From an uncultured Gemmatimonadota bacterium (lineage in GTDB: Bacteria; Gemmatimonadota; Gemmatimonadetes; Gemmatimonadales; Gemmatimonadaceae): 13,470 nucleotides of DNA. The translations under genes were made by a program, and so were the position numbers. Of the stretch, positions 1 to 6,890 are shown piece after piece. The stretch is taken from assembly GCA_946887155.1 (NCBI GenBank), contig CAMPKM010000034.1, forward strand, positions 1 through 13,470, in the 5' to 3' direction. The stretch's first letter is position 1. Each line of letters starts with the position of its first letter. The notes under the pieces are model-generated. The model ran no database searches and was not told where the DNA came from. It worked only from the letters and a program-made list of their open reading frames with translations.

Positions 1-129
1 CAGGAGGCTGCATGCTCCCGCGGCGCCCCGCCGGGCAACCAGCAGCATCGCCGCCAGCACCGAGCCGGCAGCCCCCGCGGTCAAGGCGGCATTCAATCGC
101 ATGACGGAAGGTGCCAGCGGTGCACCCAT
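1..129 (-). CDS. N-terminal part of an unidentified membrane or exported protein, cut by the window edge
   Basis: An open frame with no stop runs on the minus strand from an ATG at 129-127 (or an in-frame ATG at 102-100) out of the left edge, so only 43 or 34 residues are visible. From the second ATG the protein starts MRLNAALTAGAAGSVLAAML, an Ala/Leu-rich hydrophobic stretch with one early Arg, followed by an Arg-Arg pair. That looks like a membrane anchor or signal sequence. Neither ATG has a clear Shine-Dalgarno sequence, so the start is undecided. It lies about 76 bases downstream of the diguanylate cyclase/phosphodiesterase gene on the same strand and could be its operon partner or an independent gene. 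The family is not recognisable from so short a piece. Confidence 0.45.
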   Translation of the reverse strand, partial: MGAPLAPSVMRLNAALTAGAAGSVLAAMLLVARRGAAGACSLL

Positions 130-173
130 GTCGCCACGGCCGGGGGACCACCGGCTGCGACGAAGGCCAGCTA

Positions 174-189
174 GCCCCGTGTTCGGGGC
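174..189 (-). terminator. GC hairpin just after the GGDEF-EAL gene, possible terminator
   Basis: GCCCCG and CGGGGC (174-179 and 184-189) form a perfect 6-bp stem with a 4-base loop, starting 17 bases past the TGA of the minus-strand c-di-GMP gene. No T tract follows on the minus strand, so a classical intrinsic terminator is not shown. The position between two same-strand genes is the main argument for a termination or RNA-end role. Confidence 0.3.
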
Positions 190-205
190 GAACCGAACGC
201 TCGTG

Positions 206-3040
206 TCAGCCGGAGACTTTCAGCACCGTGCCGAGTTCCTCGTCCTGCTCCCGCTCGCTCGCGGACCAGGCGCCGTCCTGGACGCTGGTTGCCGGCACGC
301 CCGCCAGGACGCGGCGCACCAACTCGTCGGGTGCGATGGGCGCGGAGTAGTAGTAACCCTGTCCGAGCTCGCACCGCATGTCCCGGAGCGCCGTGGCCTG
401 CTCCGCATCCTGGATCCCCTCGGCGACGGTCCGCATGCCCAGCGTTTCACCGAGCCCGATGATCATGCGCGCGAGCGAATGGCCGTGGCCCTCGAACGCC
501 ATCTGGTCGACGAACGACTTGTCGATCTTGAGCACGTCGACCGGGAACCGCTGGAGGAACGAGAGCGACGAATAGCCCGTGCCGAAATCATCGATCGCCA
601 CGCGCACGCCCAGCGTCTTGAGCGTGTGCAGCCGCGTCAGCGTGAGGTGCGTGTCCTTCATGATTTCGCTCTCGGTGACCTCGAGAACGAGCCGGTTCGC
701 CGGAATACCGGTGGCCTCGATCGCGGCGGCCACTTCCCGCGGGAACGAGTCACCCTGGAATTGCCGCCCGGCGACGTTGACCGAGAGTGCGAGATTGCTG
801 AATTCCGGATGCGCGCGCCGCCAGCTCGCGAGCTGCGTGCACGCCGCCTGCAGAACGATCCGGCCGATGGGAACGATGAGCCCCGTTTCGGTCGCCAGGT
901 GAATGAACGATTGCGGCGACAGGCGGCCGCGCGTGGGGTGGTCCCAGCGAAGCAGCGCTTCGGCGCTCACGATACGGCCATCGCGGAGATCGACGATGGG
1001 CTGATACACGAGCGCAAACTCGTCTCGATCGATCGCCGCGCGGAGGTCCGCTTCCAGTTCCTGCGAATGGCGGACCGCATGCTGCATTTCCGGCTCGAAG
1101 ATCGTGTAGCGTCCCTTGCCCTCGCGCTTGGCGACGTACATGGCGACGTCGGCGTCGCGCAGCAGCACCTCGGCGGTCATGCCCGGACGGGAATGGGCAA
1201 TGCCGATGCTGGCTCCGACGACGACTTCCGACCCGCCAAGCTGGAACGGCTTCTGCATCGCGCTCGTTATGCGCTCGGCGACCGGAATGGCATCGCGCTC
1301 GTCGGGAAGGCTTTCGAGCAGGACCGCGAACTCGTCGCCGCCGAGCCGGGACACCGTGTCGCTGCCGCGCGTCGCATTCAGCAGCCTGGCGGCAAACTCG
1401 ATGAGGAGCTGGTCGCCGTGCAGGTGGCCGAGGCTGTCGTTGATCAGCTTGAAGTTGTCGAGGTCGAGGTAGATGACCGCCGCGCTGGCGCCGCGACGCG
1501 GGCGGCGGATGGCTTCATCGACCAGTGTGTGAAACCGCGCCCGGTTGGACAGACCCGTCAGCGGGTCGTTGTAGGCGCGCCGGGTCAGCTCGGCCTCGAG
1601 TCGCGTGCGGTCCGACACATCGCGCGTGTTGAGCACGATGCCGGCCACGGTGGGATCGTCGAGGAGGCTGGTGCACATGGTCTCGACGTGGCGCCACTTG
1701 CCGTCGCCATCGAGGAAACGGCAGATGAAGGAGTCGGTCTTCCCGGGCGCGGCGGCCAGGCCCAGCAGAAACACGCGCGACGCGGCGATATCGTCCGGAT
1801 GAATGAGCGTGGTGATCTCGCGCCCGGCGAGGCTCTCGGCATGCCAGTGAAAGACGCGACCCACGGCCGGGCTGACAAACTGGAGATTGCCGCTCCGGTC
1901 GAGGATCGAGATCACGTCGGACGAATGCTGCACCATCGAACGGAACCGGGCTTCGCGAGCGCTCCGTTCGGCCACGAGGCGCGCCGTTTCGCGAGCCGCG
2001 AGGATCTGCCTGACGACAACGATGAGCGACAGGAAAAACACCGTTCCTACACCGAGCCCCAGCGGCAGCGACCAGACCGGCAATGCCACGTCGATGAGGA
2101 TCGCGAAGCCGGCGACGATCGCCGCGTACGGGAGGAGGCTCACTCCCATCAGTTGCGGCGGGTTGGTGACTGCGCTCGGCGTCCGGCCGATGCTGAAACG
2201 CTGGTAGAGCGCTGACAGCAGCCAGAGGAGCGCGGCGAGCTGCCAGCCCAGGTCCACGGGGTGGCCGCTCAGGTACTCACCATCGCGCAGGACGATGCGG
2301 CCGTACAGCAGGTCGGCGAGGAAGACAACCAGGCCACTCGTCGCCAGCATGGCCAGCGGATGGCGTCCAACCGCCGCCGGCCGATGGAGCAGGGCAAAGG
2401 CAGACCCGAACAGGAGCACGATGTCTCCAATCGGGTAGGCGACCGTGACCAGCGTCTCGACAGGCGACGTCGCGGGTTCTGCCATCGCGGGTGCGAGGAG
2501 ATAAAACCAGATCGCGGCCACGCCGGTGAGGAGCACCGTGCCCACGTCCAGCGTCAGTTTCACCGCCTCGGAGCGCGTGCGCGACATCATCGGGAACGAC
2601 AGCAGGGCGGCGAACAGCAGCGGGTAATACGCGAGATAGACCACGTCCGCAAAGGACGCAATCGGTTCCGTGCCGAGCACGTTTTCGGCGATAAGCCACC
2701 ACGTGTTGCCGAGCGTGTCGCAGAAGAATGCCAGCGCGCTCAGCTGCCAGGCGCGCCGTAATCGCGGCTCCAGCGCCGCCATCCGGGATGTACTCCAGGC
2801 AGCGATGCCTGCGACGAAGGACATCGGCAGGTTCCACGTGTCCGCGATGAGCACGCGATGCTCGGACGGTCCGCTACCGAGCAGCCATGCCATGTAGACG
2901 AGGAAATATGCGACTGCACCGGCAGCGATCCTGCCGCTCCCGGTGCCTAACCATTCCTTGACGAGGCGTACGGGCGATGCCCGCTCGCCCTGGGCCACTG
3001 GTATGCTGTGCGTGCCGGTGAACGTGAGAATCGGGTTCAC
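206..3040 (-). CDS. Membrane-bound PAS-GGDEF-EAL cyclic-di-GMP synthase/phosphodiesterase
   Basis: This 944-residue inner-membrane enzyme should make and/or break down the second messenger c-di-GMP. Residues ~35-347 hold about ten hydrophobic helices, a likely sensory module I cannot name. A linker helix leads to a PAS/PAC domain (~364-480). The GGDEF domain (~485-650) has an intact GGDEF at 567-571 and an RxxD inhibitory site at 558-561 (RGSD), five residues upstream as expected. The EAL domain (~660-912) keeps E694 (EAL-LR), N755, E787/E790 (EVTE), D817-D818 (DDFGTG), K838, E874 and Q894. The usual VAEGVE reads VAEGIQ, so the last Glu is Gln. By motif both domains look competent. The start is GTG, overlapping the stop of the upstream porin gene as GTGA, with GAGG in front; translational coupling is likely. 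Which activity dominates cannot be read from sequence. Confidence 0.95.
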   Translation of the reverse strand: MNPILTFTGTHSIPVAQGERASPVRLVKEWLGTGSGRIAAGAVAYFLVYMAWLLGSGPSEHRVLIADTWNLPMSFVAGIAAWSTSRMAALEPRLRRAWQLSALAFFCDTLGNTWWLIAENVLGTEPIASFADVVYLAYYPLLFAALLSFPMMSRTRSEAVKLTLDVGTVLLTGVAAIWFYLLAPAMAEPATSPVETLVTVAYPIGDIVLLFGSAFALLHRPAAVGRHPLAMLATSGLVVFLADLLYGRIVLRDGEYLSGHPVDLGWQLAALLWLLSALYQRFSIGRTPSAVTNPPQLMGVSLLPYAAIVAGFAILIDVALPVWSLPLGLGVGTVFFLSLIVVVRQILAARETARLVAERSAREARFRSMVQHSSDVISILDRSGNLQFVSPAVGRVFHWHAESLAGREITTLIHPDDIAASRVFLLGLAAAPGKTDSFICRFLDGDGKWRHVETMCTSLLDDPTVAGIVLNTRDVSDRTRLEAELTRRAYNDPLTGLSNRARFHTLVDEAIRRPRRGASAAVIYLDLDNFKLINDSLGHLHGDQLLIEFAARLLNATRGSDTVSRLGGDEFAVLLESLPDERDAIPVAERITSAMQKPFQLGGSEVVVGASIGIAHSRPGMTAEVLLRDADVAMYVAKREGKGRYTIFEPEMQHAVRHSQELEADLRAAIDRDEFALVYQPIVDLRDGRIVSAEALLRWDHPTRGRLSPQSFIHLATETGLIVPIGRIVLQAACTQLASWRRAHPEFSNLALSVNVAGRQFQGDSFPREVAAAIEATGIPANRLVLEVTESEIMKDTHLTLTRLHTLKTLGVRVAIDDFGTGYSSLSFLQRFPVDVLKIDKSFVDQMAFEGHGHSLARMIIGLGETLGMRTVAEGIQDAEQATALRDMRCELGQGYYYSAPIAPDELVRRVLAGVPATSVQDGAWSASEREQDEELGTVLKVSG

Positions 3041-3852
3041 GGCGAGGCCTCGGCGCGCGATCGCCAGCTTACCGCGGTCCCGATCCAGAGCTTGGTCGAA
3101 CGCTGACGGTCGGGCGCGGTGATGCGGGCGTACGGATCGATGCCGTGGATGACATGGGCCGCCGGCGACAGCGTCAGCGTCCCCATCTCGTAGTCCGTGC
3201 TGGCCGACAGCTCGATGTGGGTCAGGCCCTTGCGAGCGAAGTAAGCCTGGTGCGCTTCGTTCCGGTCCGGTCCCTGTCCGGCGTTGAAACCGCCGGTCAC
3301 TGACAGGCTGATCGGCTGGTTGCGTACCTGCTGCTCGAACCAGACCGATGTCTCGAAATACGCGCCGCGTACGGCGCCGACGTCATACCACGCCGTGAAG
3401 GTTGGCGCGAGCGGGAGCGCCAGCGACGCGCTCACGGTGAGTTCGACGGTGTTGTAGAGCGCGGCGAGGTCGGCGACCGAAGGATAGAGGAATGTTTCGG
3501 CCCCGCCGCTCAGCGAAACGCCGGGGAGTTCGGCGGCGACGTGCGCCCAGGCGCTGTACTGGGTGAAAGCGGGACCGGGTAACAGGCCATACACGGCCGA
3601 GATGTCGGATGGGCCGTTGTAGCGCGCCGGTTCCACACTGGCCCACGCGCCGAATGAGAGCGTGGTGCCGCGGAAAGGAACATCGAGCCCGACTTCCGGC
3701 TGGATGACGGGGCGATTGGTCGAGGTGACACCGCGCCAGACATAGGAACTGGCGAGGGTCGCGGTACCGGACCATGTGGCCTGCGCCTGTGCGCGCAGCG
3801 GCACCAGCACGAGCCCTAACGAGGCGGTCAGGAGAAACGCCGGGATGCGCAC
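3037..3852 (-). CDS. TorF/TIGR02001-like outer-membrane protein (putative porin)
   Basis: A 271-residue exported protein. Residues 1-25 are a signal peptide (MRIP, a Leu/Ala-rich core, then AQAQA before TWSG). The mature protein opens with the family hallmark, SSYVWRGVTSTNRPVIQPE (35-53), resembling the 'S-x-Y-V-[WF]-R-G-x-[ST]-x-[TN]' start of TIGR02001/TorF proteins. It continues as alternating amphipathic strands ending in LWIGTAVSW (255-263). A short polar tail, RSRAEASP, follows, whereas most outer-membrane barrels end on an aromatic residue. The start is GTG at 3852, chosen because the signal peptide begins there; the bases upstream do not form a Shine-Dalgarno (they read CCTCCTCC). Its stop overlaps the GTG of the c-di-GMP gene. 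The transported substrate is unknown. Confidence 0.8.
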   Translation of the reverse strand: MRIPAFLLTASLGLVLVPLRAQAQATWSGTATLASSYVWRGVTSTNRPVIQPEVGLDVPFRGTTLSFGAWASVEPARYNGPSDISAVYGLLPGPAFTQYSAWAHVAAELPGVSLSGGAETFLYPSVADLAALYNTVELTVSASLALPLAPTFTAWYDVGAVRGAYFETSVWFEQQVRNQPISLSVTGGFNAGQGPDRNEAHQAYFARKGLTHIELSASTDYEMGTLTLSPAAHVIHGIDPYARITAPDRQRSTKLWIGTAVSWRSRAEASP

Positions 3853-3884
3853 GGAGGAGGCAACAGGGGTGGAGAGGTGTCGAG

Positions 3885-3901
3885 CGACCGGAAATCGGTC
3901 G
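3885..3901. repeat. Hairpin in the porin leader
   Basis: CGACCG (3885-3890) and CGGTCG (3896-3901) are a perfect 6-bp inverted repeat with a 5-base loop, 33 bases upstream of the porin GTG. It would fold in the leader transcript. No T tract is present, and function is unknown. Confidence 0.3.
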
Positions 3902-3960
3902 TTCTTCCATTCCCTGATTGACGGCAGATCGGATGCGGCGGCAAAACATCTGACCCGTCT

Positions 3961-3996
3961 AATCCATGAGGCATTTCCAAGGCCTAACGATGGATT
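3961..3996. repeat. Nested inverted repeat between the lipoprotein and porin genes
   Basis: AATCCAT (3961-3967) pairs with ATGGATT (3990-3996). Inside it AGGC (3969-3972) pairs with GCCT (3982-3985), giving a 7-bp plus 4-bp interrupted stem. It lies in the 207-bp gap 3853-4059, which has no gene that I can support. It may end the lipoprotein transcript, be a processing signal, or bind a regulator upstream of the porin gene. One arm overlaps a GCCTAAC heptamer (3982-3988). Confidence 0.35.
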
Positions 3997-4059
3997 GTGA
4001 CGGTGCGCACGAAGGATGAAACGGAGTGGTAAGGCGATTCCTGACGCCCTGGCCGGGTG

Positions 4060-4419
4060 TTACTTCATCACCACCAGGATGGTTTGTTGGGCCTCGGGGC
4101 CGAACCGGACGCGGGCCTGCTCACGGGAGAGCAGGCGAATTTCCCGGACCCCTTCGACCGGTATTTCCTGGAGCCGTTCGAACGCCATCCGGCCGTTCCG
4201 GACATGGGCCGCAATACGGGGCCACGTCGGACGCAGGGAGATGATGGCCTGCCAGACGTTCATGAAACTCTGGGCCCTGATCTCCGGCTCGATGATCACG
4301 TTCGCACTGCCCTGGCGGACCTCGCCCTGCATCCGGTCCGAGGTCATACCGGTGGAGGACCCGCTGCTTGCGCAGGCGGCGGCGACGACGAAGACGGCGA
4401 TCGGGAGGATGCTTCGCAT
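4060..4419 (-). CDS. Small lipoprotein with a plug-domain-like C-terminal region
   Basis: A 119-residue protein. Residues 1-15 are a signal peptide and Cys16 follows Ala-Ala-Ala, a plausible though not ideal lipobox, so the product is probably lipid-anchored. Residues ~51-119 have the pattern of a shortened TonB-receptor-like plug: an Ala/Ile helix ending in LRPTWPR (62-68), a strand with NGR, EIPVEGVREIRLLS (85-98), a helix with RFGPEA, and a final TILVVMK strand. I associate this arrangement with small orphan plug-like proteins; that is from memory and unconfirmed. The ATG start at 4419 has GAGG five bases upstream. It is divergent from the ABC transporter gene, with 53 bp between them, and is the first gene of the leftward block. 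Its function is unknown. Confidence 0.75.
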   Translation of the reverse strand: MRSILPIAVFVVAAACASSGSSTGMTSDRMQGEVRQGSANVIIEPEIRAQSFMNVWQAIISLRPTWPRIAAHVRNGRMAFERLQEIPVEGVREIRLLSREQARVRFGPEAQQTILVVMK

Positions 4420-4435
4420 GGAACCTCGGCAAATT

Positions 4436-4448
4436 GGGGTCTGACCCC
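4436..4448. repeat. REP-like palindrome GGGGTCTGACCCC
   Basis: GGGGTC and GACCCC form a perfect 6-bp inverted repeat around a single T, flanked by AAA on the left and TTT on the right. It sits in the 53-bp divergent region between the lipoprotein and ABC genes. GGGGTCAGACCCC-type palindromes are, to my knowledge, common extragenic repeats in many bacteria and are often tied to RAYT (REP-associated tyrosine) transposases; none of those is in this window. A half copy, GTCTGACCCC, lies at 6447-6456. Confidence 0.6.
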
Positions 4449-4456
4449 GTTTAGGT

Positions 4457-4492
4457 TTCGCTGGTACTGCACATGACCGAAATCCCAGCGAA
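4457..4492 (+). promoter_or_regulatory. Inverted repeat bracketing the ABC transporter start codon
   Basis: TTCGCTGG (4457-4464) and CCAGCGAA (4485-4492) are a perfect 8-bp inverted repeat separated by 20 bases. The spacer contains the ATG at 4473-4475, so in mRNA the start codon would sit in the loop. No clear Shine-Dalgarno precedes this ATG. It may be a translational control hairpin or an operator; chance pairing is also possible. Confidence 0.35.
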
Positions 4493-6452
4493 GCGGCCGC
4501 ATACCTCGCGCCAGCGATACGACGAGTTCGTCGATGATTACCGGCATCGCCGGCTCGACGACCTGACGGATGCGCGCAGCGGCAGGACCAAGAAAGAGAC
4601 CGACGAGGAGACGCGCAAGCAGCGGCGGCGCGAATATATCCGTGAATACCTCCGCTGGCTCAAGCCGCATCGGCAGCGCGTCGGGCTGGTGTTCGGACTG
4701 GCCGTCATCGGCGCGGCGATCCAGCTCGTCGAGCCGCTGTTCATGCGGCACATCATCGACAAGGTGTTGCTGAACACGGAGCTCGATGCCGCCCAGCGCG
4801 TGAGGCGCCTCAACCTGATTGGCGCAACGTTTCTTGCGGTCATCATCTTCTCGAACCTGGTCAACGTCCTGAAGGACTACCGGCAGCGCCTGCTGAACAC
4901 GGGCGTCATGCTGTCGCTGCGACGGTCGCTGTTCGACCGGCTGCTGAACCTGCCGCTTTCAAGGCTGTGGGAAATGAAGACGGGTGGTATCCTGTCGCGC
5001 CTGACGGGTGATATCGACACCACCACCGGGCTGCTGCAGATGGCGTTGATCTCACCATCGCTGGCGGTGATTCGCCTGGTGGTCGCGATCGGCATCCTCT
5101 TGTCGCTCAACTGGCGACTGGCGCTGATGGCGATGGCGATCATTCCCGGCGCGATGCTGATCAGCTTTGCATCGGCGCGGCGGGTGCGGCCGATCTATCG
5201 CTCGGTACGCAAGGACGTCGAGGTCATCGACGGACGGGTGGGGGAGACGTTCTCCGGCATCCGCGTGGTGCGCGCCTTCGGTCGCGAGGTCAGGGAACTG
5301 GCGGAATACCTCACCGGGCGCCACACCGTGCTCCGCAAGGAACTGTTCGCGCACCGTCGCGAGATGTTCCTCTGGACGTCATGGGGATTGTTGTTAGGCG
5401 TCGTGAACGTGGTAATCATCTGGTACGGTGGCCACCTGAACCTGGCCGGGACGGCGACCATCGGCGACATCATGGCGTTCCAGTGGTTCACGTTCCTGCT
5501 GCTCAACCCGGTGTGGTCGATCGTGAACTCGTTCTCGGAGCTGCAGCGTTCGCTCGCGGCCATGGAGCGGGTGTTCGAAGTCCTGGCCATGGAGAGCGAC
5601 AAACCGGACCGCCCGGACGCGGTCGACGCGCCGGCGATCGTTCGCGATATCCGGTTCGAGGACGTCGAATTCGAGTACCGCGAAGGCTTGCCGGTCGTGC
5701 GCGACTTCAACGTGACGGTCACCGGGGGATCGGTGGTTGCGCTCGTGGGGCGTAGCGGGGCCGGGAAGACGACCGTCACCGATCTCGTGGCGCGTTTCCA
5801 TGACCCGACGCGTGGCCGGATCCTGCTGAACGGCCGCGACATCCGCGAATTCCGGTTGCGCGCCTATCGCGACCTGTTGGCGATCGTGCAGCAGGACACG
5901 TTCCTGTTCGACGGATCGGTGCGAGACAACATTGCCTACGGTCGTCACGACGCCAGCGACGCCGAAGTCGAGGACGCCGCGCGTCGCGCCAATGCGCACG
6001 AGTTCATCGAACGGCTGCCTGACCAGTACGAGACGTTCATCGGAGAGCGTGGTGTGAAGCTGTCCGGCGGACAGCAGCAGCGGCTGGCGATCGCGCGTGC
6101 CATCCTGGCCCGCCCGCAGATCCTGATCCTCGATGAAGCGACGAGTAACCTGGATACCGAAAGCGAGCAACTGATCCAGGCGTCCATGGCAGAGCTGTTG
6201 AAAGGCCGAACGACCTTCGTGATCGCCCATCGCCTGTCGACGATCCGCCGGGCCGACCTGATCCTGTTGCTCGACGATGGTCGCATCATCGAACGCGGGA
6301 CACACGCGGAGTTGATGGAGGCGCGCGGTGTCTATCACGAGATGGTAATGCGGCAGATGGCGCACGACGCGCGCGAGGCTGACGCAGGCTGGGAAATTGC
6401 GAATGGCGCGAGCAAGGACGTCCAACCGGCAGTTCGACTGAATGAAGTCTGA
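4473..6452 (+). CDS. ABC exporter half-transporter (fused permease and ATPase, MsbA/LmrA type)
   Basis: A 659-residue protein with a six-helix type-1 exporter membrane domain (~65-355) fused to an ATPase domain (~385-625). It should homodimerise in the inner membrane and export a substrate using ATP. All ATPase motifs are intact: A-loop aromatic Y402, Walker A GRSGAGKTT (426-434), Q-loop Q473, signature LSGGQQQR (530-537), Walker B ILILDEA (550-556) with catalytic E555, D-loop SNLD (558-561) and switch H586. The first ~55 residues are a highly charged cytoplasmic extension (many Arg, Asp, Glu) before the first helix, longer than typical for MsbA, and the C-terminus also runs ~35 residues past the ATPase. 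The substrate (lipid, drug or peptide) cannot be inferred. A RidA gene follows 18 bases later, probably on the same transcript. Confidence 0.95.
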   Translation: MTEIPAKRPHTSRQRYDEFVDDYRHRRLDDLTDARSGRTKKETDEETRKQRRREYIREYLRWLKPHRQRVGLVFGLAVIGAAIQLVEPLFMRHIIDKVLLNTELDAAQRVRRLNLIGATFLAVIIFSNLVNVLKDYRQRLLNTGVMLSLRRSLFDRLLNLPLSRLWEMKTGGILSRLTGDIDTTTGLLQMALISPSLAVIRLVVAIGILLSLNWRLALMAMAIIPGAMLISFASARRVRPIYRSVRKDVEVIDGRVGETFSGIRVVRAFGREVRELAEYLTGRHTVLRKELFAHRREMFLWTSWGLLLGVVNVVIIWYGGHLNLAGTATIGDIMAFQWFTFLLLNPVWSIVNSFSELQRSLAAMERVFEVLAMESDKPDRPDAVDAPAIVRDIRFEDVEFEYREGLPVVRDFNVTVTGGSVVALVGRSGAGKTTVTDLVARFHDPTRGRILLNGRDIREFRLRAYRDLLAIVQQDTFLFDGSVRDNIAYGRHDASDAEVEDAARRANAHEFIERLPDQYETFIGERGVKLSGGQQQRLAIARAILARPQILILDEATSNLDTESEQLIQASMAELLKGRTTFVIAHRLSTIRRADLILLLDDGRIIERGTHAELMEARGVYHEMVMRQMAHDAREADAGWEIANGASKDVQPAVRLNEV

Positions 6453-6456
6453 CCCC
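6447..6456. repeat. Half copy of the REP-like palindrome over the ABC stop codon
   Basis: GTCTGACCCC at 6447-6456 repeats ten bases of the palindrome at 4436-4448 and supplies the TGA stop (6450-6452) of the ABC transporter gene. The left GGGG arm is absent here. The match may be a decayed REP element or chance. Confidence 0.35.
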
Positions 6457-6470
6457 TCACACGAGTTCAA

Positions 6471-6854
6471 ATGACCGATCATCGCCTGATTTCGCCGCCC
6501 TCCGCCGCGGCGCCACTGGGACCGTATTCGCCGGCGGTTGGACTCGATCGCCTGATCTTCGTGTCAGGCCAGGGTGCCACCGATCCCGTCACGGGCGTGA
6601 TGCCGGAGGGCATCGAGGCGCAAACCGAGGCCTGCCTCCGAAACGTCGAGACGATCCTGAAAGCGGCGGGTTCGGATCTTCAGCACGTCCTTCGATGCGG
6701 CGTCTTCCTGATCGATATGCGAGAGTTCCCGGCGATGAACGCGGTATACGCGCGCGTTTTTGGCGCGCACCGGCCGGCGCGAACGACGATTCAGGCCGCG
6801 GCGTTACCGGGTGAAGGACTGCGGGTTGAGATCGACTGTATTGCCTACAAATAG
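6471..6854 (+). CDS. RidA family (YjgF/YER057c/UK114) enamine/imine deaminase
   Basis: At 127 residues this is the normal length for RidA proteins, small cytosolic homotrimers that hydrolyse reactive enamine/imine intermediates (such as 2-aminoacrylate from PLP enzymes) to ketoacids and ammonia. Visible family features are GPYSPAV (17-23), the FVSGQ strand (30-34), the RNVETILKAAGS helix (57-68) and the C-terminal signature ARTTIQAAALPGEGLRVEID (103-122). R104, the carboxylate-binding Arg of the archetypal RidA, is present, as are Y19 and E120, so deaminase activity is plausible rather than one of the Arg-less subgroups. The ATG lies 18 bases after the ABC gene with only a weak GAG upstream; an operon is likely, but a functional link to export is not evident. 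Confidence 0.92.
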   Translation: MTDHRLISPPSAAAPLGPYSPAVGLDRLIFVSGQGATDPVTGVMPEGIEAQTEACLRNVETILKAAGSDLQHVLRCGVFLIDMREFPAMNAVYARVFGAHRPARTTIQAAALPGEGLRVEIDCIAYK

Positions 6855-6877
6855 CGCCAACGTCCACAGGTCGGCGC
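6854..6877. terminator. Weak hairpin in the convergent gap after the RidA gene
   Basis: GCGCC (6854-6858) and GGCGC (6873-6877) form a 5-bp stem with a 14-base loop in the 36-bp gap between the convergent RidA and serine hydrolase genes. No T tract follows on either strand. It may help end both transcripts, but the support is slight. Confidence 0.22.
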
Positions 6878-6890
6878 CTCGGTCAACGAC

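Noticed and set aside
101..2215. A 704-codon open frame on the plus strand
   Set aside because: It is antisense to the clear PAS-GGDEF-EAL gene; its product is Arg/Glu/His-rich with no domain motif, as expected for the mirror frame of a GC-rich gene.
3383..3949. A 188-codon minus-strand frame starting MEERPISG
   Set aside because: It overlaps the porin gene in another frame, has no signal peptide, and is Arg/His/Pro-rich. The porin frame has a signal peptide and family hallmark.
5394..6482. A 362-codon minus-strand open frame
   Set aside because: It lies opposite the ATPase domain of the ABC transporter, whose motifs are all intact; the product shows no recognisable domain.
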